DNA of 34,877 nucleotides from JAEXNA01 sp050486105 (GTDB lineage: Bacteria; Vulcanimicrobiota; Xenobia; Xenobiales; JADMJV01): contig JBJHCR010000022.1 in assembly GCA_050486105.1 (NCBI GenBank), forward strand, positions 1 through 34,877, written 5' to 3'. The notes beneath the pieces were generated by a model. The model was not told the origin of the DNA. It made no database searches and saw nothing but the letters and a program-made list of their open reading frames with translations. This document shows, piece by piece, positions 23,470 to 30,856 of the stretch. The first letter of the stretch is position 1. Each line of letters starts with the position of its first letter. The position numbers and the translations under genes were made by a program.

Positions 23470-25024
23470 GACAGTGCTCCCAGGTCAAAAAGCCCCGGAC
23501 TTCCTCCACCGAGGTGAGCCCCGCCTTGAGAGCGTTCAGGGCACATTGCGATAGGGATTCGAAGCCGTGTTCCATGGCGATCTCTTTCACCGCCTGAGCG
23601 GTGAGTCGGCTTTCCGGGAGAGCTCTCATGGCATCATTGATGACCACCATTTCGGAGATGGGTAAGCGACCCCTGTACCCGAGTTCAATGCAACTTTCAC
23701 AGCCCTTGGCAGCCGAAACTGAAAGATCATCTTGGGAATCTGGGAATCCCAGGGCTAAGCTGGCTGCTCTCGGCAGAGATTCCGTGACCTTGCATTCCTC
23801 GCAGAGTCTTCGGACCAGTCTCTGGTTCACGACACACAACAGACTGGAAAGGATGAGGTAGGGGGGGAGTCCTATGTCCGTGAGCCGCGTGATGGCTCCG
23901 GCGGCGCTGTTGGTATGCAGGCTGGAAAGCAGCAGGTGTCCGGTTAGAGCTGCCCGGGCGGCGATCTCTGCCGTCTCACGATCTCTGATCTCTCCCACCA
24001 TGAGGACATCAGGATCATGGCGAAGCACGGCCCGAAGCGCCCTGGCAAAGGTGAAGTTGATCTCAGATCTCACCGGAGTCTGGCAAACGCCGTCCAAGCG
24101 GTACTCCACCGGGTCTTCGAGAGTGATGATCTTGAGCTTGGGGCTATTGATGTGAGCTAGAGTAGCATAGAGGGTGGTGGTCTTTCCGGCCCCTGTGGGC
24201 CCAGTCACCAGGATCATGCCGTGGCTCTTGCTGGCACAGTGGCGAAACTCATCCAACATTTGGGACGGGAAGCCTAACTCGCTCATGCTTTGCACTTGGC
24301 GATCTGAGCGCAGGAACCTGATGACTACTCCCTCGCCATCGAGTTGAGGCATCACCGAGATACGTAAATCCACCTTTTCGCCATCAAGATTCACTGAGAT
24401 TCTGCCATCTTGAGGACGACGTTTTTCCGCAATATCCAGATTGGCCATGATCTTGATTCGTGAGACCACTGCCGAGTAGATCTCAAGCGGGGGGGCCGGA
24501 AATTCGTGCAACACTCCATCGATTCGGTATCGCAAACGAGTGGAAGAGGGATTGGCTTCCAAGTGGAGGTCGCTGGCGCGCAAAGGGAGAGCTTGGCAAA
24601 GAAGATGGTTGACCAATCTCGCGACTGGGGCTGTTTCTGATTCCAATTCCGGAGAATTGTCTGAGATTGTCTCTTTGAGTCTTTCGTTGGCCAATAGGGC
24701 CTGGTGTCCGAGCTCTTTTCCGGCTTGTCCAGCTCTCAGATAGTATCTTTGATGGGCCTTTTCCAGAGCCGACTCTTCGACTAAAACCGGCTCAACGCTC
24801 AACCCGGTGAGGCGGCTGATATAGTCTTCAGTTCGCAGGTCGGAGGTCGTCACCCCGAGGGCCAAGCGTCGATCTACCCGGAAAAGGGGAAAGACCTTGA
24901 ATCTTCGAGCGAGGGGAAAGGGCACCACCTCCAGGACACCGCGATCCGGTTGGTAGGTGTCCAGGTCCATAAAAACCATCTTCAGTTCCCGGGCTCGCTC
25001 TCTAAGCTCAGTCATCTGACCCAT
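23462..25024 (-). CDS. gspE: Type IV pilus/type II secretion assembly ATPase (PilB/GspE)
   Basis: 520 residues. An N-terminal GspE-N-like domain (1-110) is followed by the N2 domain (ASDLHLEANPSSTRLRYRIDGVLHE, 165-190) and the RecA-like motor: Walker A GPTGAGKT at 275-282, Asp box (KIITLEDPVEYRL), Walker B LMVGEIRD and His box SLHTNSAAGAITRL. A CEEC...CESC tetracysteine zinc motif lies near the C-terminus, as in extension ATPases and unlike the retraction ATPase PilT. The hexamer powers pilin polymerisation at the inner membrane. ATG 25024 is chosen because GAGGT lies 9 nt upstream; ATG 25015 overlaps the previous stop as ATGA and is the alternative. No PilT is present in the operon. Confidence 0.95.
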   Translation of the reverse strand: MGQMTELRERARELKMVFMDLDTYQPDRGVLEVVPFPLARRFKVFPLFRVDRRLALGVTTSDLRTEDYISRLTGLSVEPVLVEESALEKAHQRYYLRAGQAGKELGHQALLANERLKETISDNSPELESETAPVARLVNHLLCQALPLRASDLHLEANPSSTRLRYRIDGVLHEFPAPPLEIYSAVVSRIKIMANLDIAEKRRPQDGRISVNLDGEKVDLRISVMPQLDGEGVVIRFLRSDRQVQSMSELGFPSQMLDEFRHCASKSHGMILVTGPTGAGKTTTLYATLAHINSPKLKIITLEDPVEYRLDGVCQTPVRSEINFTFARALRAVLRHDPDVLMVGEIRDRETAEIAARAALTGHLLLSSLHTNSAAGAITRLTDIGLPPYLILSSLLCVVNQRLVRRLCEECKVTESLPRAASLALGFPDSQDDLSVSAAKGCESCIELGYRGRLPISEMVVINDAMRALPESRLTAQAVKEIAMEHGFESLSQCALNALKAGLTSVEEVRGFLTWEHCLA

Positions 25025-25983
25025 GTTGAGCGCACCTCAAACAAAGATGTCACCGTAACGCGCTCCAACAAGATTACCGTAGCCAGGAAAGGCTGGACTC
25101 CAACACCCCCGGTAAGGATGGGATCTAGTGGGTCCTCGACGGTAAATCTCTCGACCCCGTTGACGGTGACTTTTATGGTCTTGTCCTTCACGGTCAGGCG
25201 GTAGCTCTGAAAAAGTCCCAGGAGCAAACCCTCAGAGAACGGAGGGGTACTATGGAGAGTATCGGTGACGACTCCGTCGACCAACTTCTCCAGATGAAGT
25301 CGATCTTGCAGGAGTTCGTATCGAAGCCGGTAGCCTGATGGAGAGTCGGGAGGGCCATTGGCCCGCACGAGCAAGGCCACCCCGGTTCCTTGACTGAGGA
25401 GTGCTACGAACTCAGCTTCATAGTTCGACCAGGAGTCATCTCCCGCCATGATGGTCCCTAAGCCAATATCGACCAGCAAGAGACCTCCCACGGCGATAGG
25501 CAAGCCCAGACTTGAGCGCCAACCCTGGGCTCCGAGTTCGAAGGTACTATTGAGAAGTTCCACCGGAAGAGCGACCAGGGACTCCACGGTGGTTCGTCGT
25601 TCACCGGACCGACCCAGACAGATGAGATGGGCTGTCCCCGGCGGCACCAATCGACCACCTTCTCCCTGAATTGTGCTCTCTCCCAAAGCATTGTTCGTGG
25701 AGGTCGGAAGACCGCTGCCGTCGGCTTCGAAGGTCACGCGGGCCAACCCGGTGGCTTCGAACTCATGCTCGAGACCAACTGTCCAGGCAGGGTCCTCGAG
25801 CAGCATGTCCGTTGCCAAGGCGATACCAGACCGAGCGGCTTCACTTGAGCGAACGGCGTGTTCTGCGCTGCGGACCAAGCGCTGTTCGGTTGTGGCTGCA
25901 CTGACCAAACCTAAGCCGAGCACAAAAAGCAGCGAGCCAAAGCCGATCACCGCAAGCAGGGCGTATCCACGGTTACGGCTCAC
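25012..25983 (-). CDS. PilX/GspK-like minor pilin fused to a lectin-like beta domain
   Basis: 323 residues. It opens with a short basic head and a hydrophobic helix (GYALLAVIGFGSLLFVLGLGLVS), then an amphipathic stretch EQRLVRSAEHAVRSSEAARSGIALATDML typical of PilX/GspK N-termini, which often lack the strict Glu+5 prepilin motif. The C-terminal 180 residues differ: a beta-rich segment (NSTFELGAQGW, WSNYEAEFVALLSQGTGVALLVRANG, SGYRLRYELLQDRLHLEKL, SYRLTVKDKTIKVTVNG, GVGVQPF) with the strand order of concanavalin A-like/DUF1080 sugar-binding domains. A tip pilin presenting a carbohydrate-binding domain is a reasonable reading; the domain call is by pattern only. It overlaps its upstream neighbour by 4 nt and gspE by 13 nt. 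Confidence 0.65.
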   Translation of the reverse strand: MSRNRGYALLAVIGFGSLLFVLGLGLVSAATTEQRLVRSAEHAVRSSEAARSGIALATDMLLEDPAWTVGLEHEFEATGLARVTFEADGSGLPTSTNNALGESTIQGEGGRLVPPGTAHLICLGRSGERRTTVESLVALPVELLNSTFELGAQGWRSSLGLPIAVGGLLLVDIGLGTIMAGDDSWSNYEAEFVALLSQGTGVALLVRANGPPDSPSGYRLRYELLQDRLHLEKLVDGVVTDTLHSTPPFSEGLLLGLFQSYRLTVKDKTIKVTVNGVERFTVEDPLDPILTGGVGVQPFLATVILLERVTVTSLFEVRSTWVR

Positions 25984-26516
25984 GGGTGGTGCCCCAAGAT
26001 GATGCTGCGCTCTCCTCCACCGACCAAAGCAAAGACCAACCGGTACTGTTCTCCCATGGGCTCCACCCTGAGAGCTGCGATATCGTGGGCGATCACCTGT
26101 CCCTTAGCGGTTAGAGTGGAACTCAGGGATTCGCCATCGATCGGTTCAGGATCCCGCCCGGTGAACGGGGTGCGATACAGGTGGAGTTTGTGATCTTCCA
26201 CCGTGAGGATGAGGTAGGCCTGCCAATCTGGACAGCCCCTACTGTCGGTGCGGAACACTCCAACTTCGTCCCGGGCGCTGAGATAGGAAACCAAGTTGTC
26301 TTGATAGGCCACGGAGTCGTAGGGGGTTGAGGCAAATTCGCGAGGCCTCTCAAATTGAAAGTAGGCGGTGCGGGCAAGCTGTTGGCTTTCCAAGCCCCGG
26401 CGAAACACGGAACCACTCAACTTGACGAGACCCACGATTGAGGAGAGCAAGAGCATGGCAACTGTAGCCCCGAGCAGGACCTCTATCAGAGTCAATCCTT
26501 TCTCCCGTGTTTTCAA
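25980..26516 (-). CDS. Prepilin-like protein (PilW/GspJ type)
   Basis: 178 residues. The N-terminus MKTREKG|LTLIEVLLGATVAM is a clear class III signal: basic leader, Gly before the cut, Glu at +5, then a hydrophobic helix of about 20 residues. A prepilin peptidase would cut after Gly7; none is encoded in this window. The rest is a globular domain with one Cys (RGCPDW) and beta-strand pattern, similar in size to GspJ/PilW minor pseudopilins. It is probably part of the initiation complex at the pilus tip. ATGA overlaps link it to both neighbours, pilV-like upstream and the PilX-lectin gene downstream, which supports a three-member minor pilin set. Confidence 0.85.
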   Translation of the reverse strand: MKTREKGLTLIEVLLGATVAMLLLSSIVGLVKLSGSVFRRGLESQQLARTAYFQFERPREFASTPYDSVAYQDNLVSYLSARDEVGVFRTDSRGCPDWQAYLILTVEDHKLHLYRTPFTGRDPEPIDGESLSSTLTAKGQVIAHDIAALRVEPMGEQYRLVFALVGGGERSIILGHHP

Positions 26517-26881
26517 AGGGTGGACTCCTTTGTCAGGATCGTCGAACCGAGTGTGAGCCGTTTGTCGTCCCAGAAGACTGTGACCAAGACTCGTGTCAGA
26601 TTATCTCCGGCGGCCTCGAAAACCACCTCGTAGGTGAAGAGGTTTCGTCCTTGTCCCCAACCCTCGATTTGTTCTCCGGTGAAATTCCCTTTGGGGACCA
26701 CAATGTCAGCCCTGGCTTGGTAGAGCAGATCCTGGGCGATGGACAAGGCTTGAAGGCGCAGCTTGGCTTGTGTTGAGCTGCGTAGGGCCTGCTGCAGGGG
26801 ATGGAAGACAAAATTTAGGATGAGGAGCAAGAGCCCGGCTGAAACCAGGACTTCCACCAAGGTGGAGCCACGCTGATTCAC
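26513..26881 (-). CDS. Prepilin-like protein (PilV/GspI type)
   Basis: 122 residues from GTG 26881, whose GTGA overlaps the histidine kinase stop. The N-terminus NQRG|STLVEVLVSAGLLLLIL is a short prepilin leader with Gly at the cut and Glu at +5, though +1 is Ser rather than the usual Phe, Met or Leu. The hydrophobic helix is followed by a compact beta-rich domain (FTYEVVFEAAGDNLTRVLVTVFWDD) in the style of GspI/PilV. A longer in-frame reading back to 27070 would run inside the kinase gene and put the pilin signal in mid-protein, so it is rejected. It probably forms the minor pilin tip complex with the next two products. Confidence 0.85.
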   Translation of the reverse strand: MNQRGSTLVEVLVSAGLLLLILNFVFHPLQQALRSSTQAKLRLQALSIAQDLLYQARADIVVPKGNFTGEQIEGWGQGRNLFTYEVVFEAAGDNLTRVLVTVFWDDKRLTLGSTILTKESTL

Positions 26882-27636
26882 TTCTGTCCATCCTTGGTCC
26901 AAGCGGGCAAACTGAACCAGACCGTGATTCCCATGTGCTGGTTGCGAGTCAGGCCGATCTGCCCACGGTGGCGCTCTACGATTTGTTTGGCTACGGTCAA
27001 ACCCATCCCGGTTCCTGGAAAGTCCTGGGACGGGTGAAGCCTGCGAAAGGGGAGGAAGACGTCTTGACAATGCTCGACTGGGATTCCGATGCCGTCGTCG
27101 GTCATCCAGAAGATGAAAACATCCTGGTCAAGTCTGCTGCCGACTTCGATGATTGGATGACTACCCCGTCGGAACTTGACAGCATTGGACAAGAGGTTTC
27201 GGAAGAGGGTTCTCAGGGCTGTAGGGTCACCGGCAACCCAGCCGAGGTCGCCTCGTCGGATTTGTGCTCGAGCGTGCTCTAGGCTCGAGGCAAGGTCGAG
27301 CCGCGCTTGATTCAGGACTTCTGCGGTGTTGACCGGCTGGAAGGATGGGCTCCCTGAAGTCACTTCGGCGTATTCCAAAAGATCCCGGGTTAGAGTATTC
27401 ATGCGGGAAGAGGCTTCCACAATTCTGCCCAACAAGTGAGAGGCGTGCTGGTCTAGTTTTCCCTTGGTGTGCTGTTCCAGCAGAGCGGCATAGTTGGTGA
27501 TCGCTCGCAGAGGTTCCCGAAGTTGATGAGAGGCTAGGTGGGCAAACTGACGTAGTTCATCATTGGCTTGCTGCAAGGCCTGGAGGCTCTCTTGAATCCC
27601 TTGATTCTCAAGGTTCTGAGGGTGAATCTCCGGCAT
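26878..27636 (-). CDS. Sensorless histidine kinase
   Basis: 252 residues: a short N-terminal coiled coil (QESLQALQQANDELRQFAHLAS), HisKA with His37 (ASHQLREPLRAITNYAALLEQH, the form seen in phytochrome-like kinases) and HATPase_c (N box RNLLSNAVKFR, G1 DDGIGIP, F box FLPFRRLH, G2 GTGMGLTVAKQIV). No transmembrane or sensory domain is present, so it must receive signals from a partner protein, perhaps the REC-PP2C protein encoded 13 nt upstream. AGGAGG lies 9 nt before ATG 27636. The stop overlaps the GTG of the first prepilin gene. Likely targets are the receivers in this operon (REC-PP2C Asp52, hybrid kinase Asp59). Confidence 0.9.
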   Translation of the reverse strand: MPEIHPQNLENQGIQESLQALQQANDELRQFAHLASHQLREPLRAITNYAALLEQHTKGKLDQHASHLLGRIVEASSRMNTLTRDLLEYAEVTSGSPSFQPVNTAEVLNQARLDLASSLEHARAQIRRGDLGWVAGDPTALRTLFRNLLSNAVKFRRGSHPIIEVGSRLDQDVFIFWMTDDGIGIPVEHCQDVFLPFRRLHPSQDFPGTGMGLTVAKQIVERHRGQIGLTRNQHMGITVWFSLPAWTKDGQK

Positions 27637-27649
27637 CTACGAGTCCTCC

Positions 27650-28789
27650 TCACCGAAGTTCCACGATCAGCATAGTCACATCGTCCGGAAGAAAAAGGTC
27701 CTCGGCGATCTGAGAGCTCGAGGTTTGCATTACGGCGTCCGTTTGATGATGAATGTCGAGTTGCATGGTTTTTAGGAGAGTGCGATAGATGGACCGGAAT
27801 AAGGCCGGTTGTTTTGTGGCCTCTACGGCGTCGGTGAGTCCGTCGGTGAATAGGAAGAGTCGGTCTCCGCCTCTGGCCTGGATTTGGTACTCATTATAGG
27901 AGACCTCAGGCATCACTCCTATGGGCAAACCTTGAGTGCTGAGTCGATGGTGGCGTCGTCCGTGATTCTCGCTACTGATGAGTATTGGAGGGTCGTGGCC
28001 GGCAGTGCAATAGGTCAAGCTTCTGCTCTTGACATTGTAGACTCCGCAGAACAGAGCCACGAAGATCCCCAGGCGATCCAAACTGCGGCCGACTTGAAGG
28101 TTGACCTCATTGAGCAGGCGTGACGGGGAGTAACTAGAGAAAGCGTGTTCGTGCAGGACTGAGAGGGTCCAAGACATGACCAGGGAGGCCCCGAGTCCTC
28201 TGCCCATGGTGTCTCCAATGACGATCAAGCAGTGCTCGTCATCGAGGTCCTCAATCAGGTAAAAGTCTCCACCGATGCGGCCTACAGGAAAGTAGTGCAC
28301 CGAAGACCCCAGGTGTCGAGAGCGAGACGCTGCCAGGGGTTGCTGGATGCGCTGGGCCAAGCTGAGCCCGTCATTGATTCGATCCCATTGGGCCTTCAAG
28401 AGGTCTTGAACCTGGTTTTTCAAGCGCTCTTCGCGTCGCAACTGGGCTTTGACTCTGGCTACCAATTCCTCTGGAGCAAAGGGCTTTCCGATGTAATCGT
28501 CTGCGCCGCAATCGAGACCATTAGCCAGATCGTGGGTTTCTCGATGAGCGGTGAGCATAATTATAGGAAGACTCTTGCCATCTTTTCGCAGTTGTCGACA
28601 TAGGGTGAGGCCGTCGATATCGGGGAGGTCAATGTCGAGAAGGAGTAGGTCAGGGCTCTGCCGGCTCAGGTGGTGCAAAGCCTGAGTGCCGTTACTTGCG
28701 GTACTCACAGTAAACTCTGCGGCCTCAAGGATACCCTTGACCAGAATCTGAACTTCGGGAGCGTCGTCGACAGCAAGAATGTGAGTCAC
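27650..28789 (-). CDS. Response regulator with PP2C (SpoIIE/RsbU-type) phosphatase output
   Basis: 379 residues. A complete receiver comes first (DD at 8-9, Asp52 in LLLDIDLP, Thr in MLTAH, Lys in GKPF), then a coiled-coil linker, then a PP2C-type Ser/Thr phosphatase: GRIGGDFY, IVIGDTMGRGLGASLVM, TAGHDPPIL, GDRLFLFTDGLTDA and PDDVTMLIV, whose Asp and Gly residues hold the metals. RsbU/RssB-like proteins of this build dephosphorylate anti-sigma-factor antagonists; no STAS or RsbW partner is present here, so the substrate is unknown. GTG 28789 is chosen because GGAGG precedes it by 5 nt and the promoter at 28839-28812 would start transcription near 28805, after the more distal ATG codon at 28826. 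First gene of the operon. Confidence 0.88.
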   Translation of the reverse strand: MTHILAVDDAPEVQILVKGILEAAEFTVSTASNGTQALHHLSRQSPDLLLLDIDLPDIDGLTLCRQLRKDGKSLPIIMLTAHRETHDLANGLDCGADDYIGKPFAPEELVARVKAQLRREERLKNQVQDLLKAQWDRINDGLSLAQRIQQPLAASRSRHLGSSVHYFPVGRIGGDFYLIEDLDDEHCLIVIGDTMGRGLGASLVMSWTLSVLHEHAFSSYSPSRLLNEVNLQVGRSLDRLGIFVALFCGVYNVKSRSLTYCTAGHDPPILISSENHGRRHHRLSTQGLPIGVMPEVSYNEYQIQARGGDRLFLFTDGLTDAVEATKQPALFRSIYRTLLKTMQLDIHHQTDAVMQTSSSQIAEDLFLPDDVTMLIVELR

Positions 28790-28811
28790 AGAGACCTCCA
28801 TTAAGCATGGT

Positions 28812-28839
28812 ATAATATTCCTGGTCAAGAGTCTGTGAA
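28812..28839 (-). promoter_or_regulatory. Promoter for the ten-gene pilus/signalling operon
   Basis: On the minus strand, -35 TTCACA (28839-28834) and -10 TATTAT (28817-28812) are 16 bp apart. Predicted start is near 28805, giving a leader of about 16 nt with only the ribosome site GGAGG before GTG 28789. No other convincing promoter is visible within the operon. Confidence 0.6.
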
Positions 28840-28870
28840 CCTGCTTACAGTTTCGGGCTGCCGTCGTATT

Positions 28871-28923
28871 GCTTAGAGGGTTGACCCTGGTGTTAAGTGA
28901 TTTTTCAGTTCAACACTCTAAGC
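28871..28923. promoter_or_regulatory. 53-bp dyad in the divergent intergenic region
   Basis: GCTTAGAG (28871-28878) and CTCTAAGC (28916-28923) are exact inverted copies, with GTGTT (28890-28894) and AACAC (28912-28916) nested inside. The dyad lies 30 bp upstream of the operon promoter and 32 bp before the start of the divergent glycine-zipper gene. It could be an operator for one or both. No clear -10/-35 for the plus-strand gene could be fixed. Confidence 0.4.
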
Positions 28924-28954
28924 TAAAGCTACAACACATATGAGGATAACGACC

Positions 28955-29485
28955 ATGCTTATTAATACTTCACTTATTCCCCAAAATACCACGTCCCTAA
29001 CACGAGAAGCGCCGAAGGTGCAGGCTGAAGCTTGCGAGAGCGTACAGGATAGTTTCACCTTTCAGAAGGCATCGGAAGAGCGAGGAGACCTCAAGACCAT
29101 GCTTAAGCGTGGCGCTTCCTGGGGGGCCTTTTTTGGAGTGCCGGCAGCTCTAGGAGCCGCAGGCGGTCATTTGGGAGACAAGTTCAGCGGAAAAGAACTC
29201 GGGGGTCTGATCGGCAAAGCTGCGGGAACATCAGCAGGCACCAGCTACGGCCTGGTTCACGGCGGATATGCCGGCTGGAAAGCAACACCAGGGAAGAAAG
29301 CCGGCGGAATTCTGATGGCTCTGTATATGGTTCCTGCGGGGGCCGTTGGTGGCACTGTGCTTGGCGCCGGGTTGAGTCTCGCCGGAGCAGCCGGAGGTTG
29401 GCCAGTGGCTGCAGGATTAGCTGGTGCCGGCTTTGGCTTGGGTATGCTGCACGGGTACCACAATCCCGACCTGGATAAGTTTTAA
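28955..29485 (+). CDS. Glycine-zipper-like protein of unknown function (176 aa)
   Basis: A polar, Thr/Gln/Glu-rich N-terminus (1-50) is followed by a long Gly/Ala-rich region, about residues 60-165, with GxxxG-like periodicity (ASWGAFFGVPAALGAAGG, GKAAGTSAGTSYGLVHGGYAG, GAVGGTVLGAGLSLAGAAGG). Such zippers pack as membrane hairpins in outer-membrane and pore-forming proteins, so membrane association is likely. There is no standard signal peptide. ATG 28955 is chosen because GAGGA lies 8 nt upstream; an ATG at 28940 has none. It is divergent from the pilus operon and converges on the secreted protein at 29511, with only 25 nt between. Function is not recognised; a toxin-like or envelope role would be speculation. 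Confidence 0.65.
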   Translation: MLINTSLIPQNTTSLTREAPKVQAEACESVQDSFTFQKASEERGDLKTMLKRGASWGAFFGVPAALGAAGGHLGDKFSGKELGGLIGKAAGTSAGTSYGLVHGGYAGWKATPGKKAGGILMALYMVPAGAVGGTVLGAGLSLAGAAGGWPVAAGLAGAGFGLGMLHGYHNPDLDKF

Positions 29486-29510
29486 GCTTTATTTGACAAT
29501 CCGGGACCAC

Positions 29511-30170
29511 TCAACGATAGCGCGACCAATAGGTGACCCTGGCGTTGGCATCATTGGAAATGACCTTTATGCGTCCGTCGGACATGATGGTGCCGGTGAA
29601 GCTGTCGGGGTAGCCCCTCAGTTGATATCTGAAGGAAGTGCGGTCCAACCAGCGTCCATTGCCGTAATAAACGGAACCGTTTTGGGCGTAGGCAACCACG
29701 TCCACAGACCCTCCTTGTCCTTGCGCGGTGACGTCAATGGTCGAGCCAGAAGTGGAAAACCATCGTCCTGAAAGTTGCTGCCCGTAGGGTAAGGATGGGG
29801 GAGGAGGCTGGGATGGAGCCACATGAGGATTTACGATGGTGAACTCCCATTCTCCGTTCAGTCGCTCTCCCAGGTAGTTTCGCCCTTGCACCCGCACGCG
29901 ATGAACTCCGAAGTCGAGGTTGTACCCCGGAGTCCAACTTATGCCGCGTTGGAAAAGTTGGGCTTGCCCCGTGAACTCTGTGCCGTCCACCCAGATCTGA
30001 GCTGATTCAATCTCGTCGGTGAAGGTGGCCGAAATGGTTGGGCGGGTGGTGGTGACCTGAGTTCCATGGCCTGGAGCTATCGAGCTCAATTGTTGGGCTT
30101 GAGTTGCCATTGTCGCGATCGCAAAGAGAGCCAAAACCTTGAGGGCGAGGTAAGGATGCTTGAACTGCAT
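29511..30170 (-). CDS. Secreted two-domain beta-rich protein of unknown function (219 aa)
   Basis: The N-terminus is a signal peptide (MQFKHPYLALKV then a hydrophobic core, likely cut after ATQA near residue 25). Residues 30-115 look like an Ig-like domain of the bacterial type (RPTISATFTDEIESAQIWVDG and GVHRVRVQGRNYLG... WEFTI). A proline-rich linker SQPPPPSLP near 120 leads to a second beta domain (GRWFSTSGSTIDVTAQG, VYYGNGRWLDRTSFRYQLRGYP, GTIMSDGRIKVI) with the rhythm of a lipocalin-like or META-like barrel. It should be periplasmic or exported. No catalytic residues are evident. Its SD is weak and no promoter is clear in the 202-nt gap upstream (30171-30372), which holds no gene that I can see. 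Confidence 0.75.
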   Translation of the reverse strand: MQFKHPYLALKVLALFAIATMATQAQQLSSIAPGHGTQVTTTRPTISATFTDEIESAQIWVDGTEFTGQAQLFQRGISWTPGYNLDFGVHRVRVQGRNYLGERLNGEWEFTIVNPHVAPSQPPPPSLPYGQQLSGRWFSTSGSTIDVTAQGQGGSVDVVAYAQNGSVYYGNGRWLDRTSFRYQLRGYPDSFTGTIMSDGRIKVISNDANARVTYWSRYR

Positions 30171-30372
30171 GGGAGAGGTCTCACTTAGTTTGGTTTGTAG
30201 TTTGAATCTACTATGGACGAGATTCGTTCTCGCCAGAATTTTCCTCTTTCTCCCGCGCTGAATTTTTGCACTAGCCTACTATCGAATGTGGACCTAAGTG
30301 ATGATTTGAGGATTGGGTTCCGAGGGGGGATCCCGCCGGGTACTCCCTTTTGTCCGACTTCCCAGGCGTCAT

Positions 30373-30831
30373 CTATCTCGAAAGACGTTGCAAGATCTCC
30401 TGATCCGAGGGGGCTGGAGCAAAATAATGACCCTGGAACTCGGTTCCAAAGCGGCCGACCTTGCCTTCTACGGTGGCTTCGTCTCCGACCCGAGTGATGT
30501 AGGCGTCGACCTTGGAATTGAGGAGATTGTCCGCACGGCCTTGATAGTGGTTCACCGTTGACGTCGCTTGATCATCAACCTGTTTCCAACCGTCTATGCG
30601 GGGAGGATGGACGAGATGGTCCAGTCGCCCCAGAATGGCCTCATCGTTGGGGGCCGGTGCAACATGGTGAGAAGTGAGGTGAGTGCCCAGTCCAAAGAGT
30701 CCGCTTTTGACTTTGGTTATGGCTGAGCCGTCGGGGCGCCGTTCGATGGACGCTTGAGCTCTTTTTTGGGTGCTTCGATATCGGGCTTGATTGGCGTTCT
30801 TGCTGTTGGTTGCGGTCCAATTGGAAGTCAT
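30373..30831 (-). CDS. Unknown protein with a duplicated FG...H..APAP.D motif (152 aa)
   Basis: From ATG 30831 (GGAGA upstream), the first 45 residues are basic and Asn/Gln/Arg-rich (NSKNANQARYRSTQKRAQ). Two related units follow: GLFGLGTHLTSHHVAPAPNDEAILGRL (near residue 50) and GRFGTEFQGHYFAPAPSDQEILQRL (C-terminal 25 residues). Both contain FG, His before the invariant APAP, then D and an IL.RL helix. Between them is a segment DDQATSTVNHYQGRADNLLNSKVDAY. No signal peptide or membrane helix is present. I do not recognise the family. Longer in-frame translation back to 30975 is rejected because it has no ribosome site and runs through low-complexity intergenic sequence. Confidence 0.6.
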   Translation of the reverse strand: MTSNWTATNSKNANQARYRSTQKRAQASIERRPDGSAITKVKSGLFGLGTHLTSHHVAPAPNDEAILGRLDHLVHPPRIDGWKQVDDQATSTVNHYQGRADNLLNSKVDAYITRVGDEATVEGKVGRFGTEFQGHYFAPAPSDQEILQRLSR

Positions 30832-30856
30832 GATGTGCTCTCCGTGGGTTAGATTT

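Noticed and set aside
26882..27070. Upstream extension of the first prepilin to 27070
   Set aside because: It would put 63 residues before the class III signal and lie inside the kinase gene; GTG 26881 with a GTGA overlap gives a proper short leader.
12936..28936. An exact 15-bp repeat (GCTAAAGCTACAACA) at 12936-12950 near the sigH start and 28922-28936 near the start of the glycine-zipper gene
   Set aside because: One exact 15-mer pair is about what chance allows in 35 kb (expected order of one half), and no extension or third copy was seen. The shared position just before start codons is suggestive but not enough.
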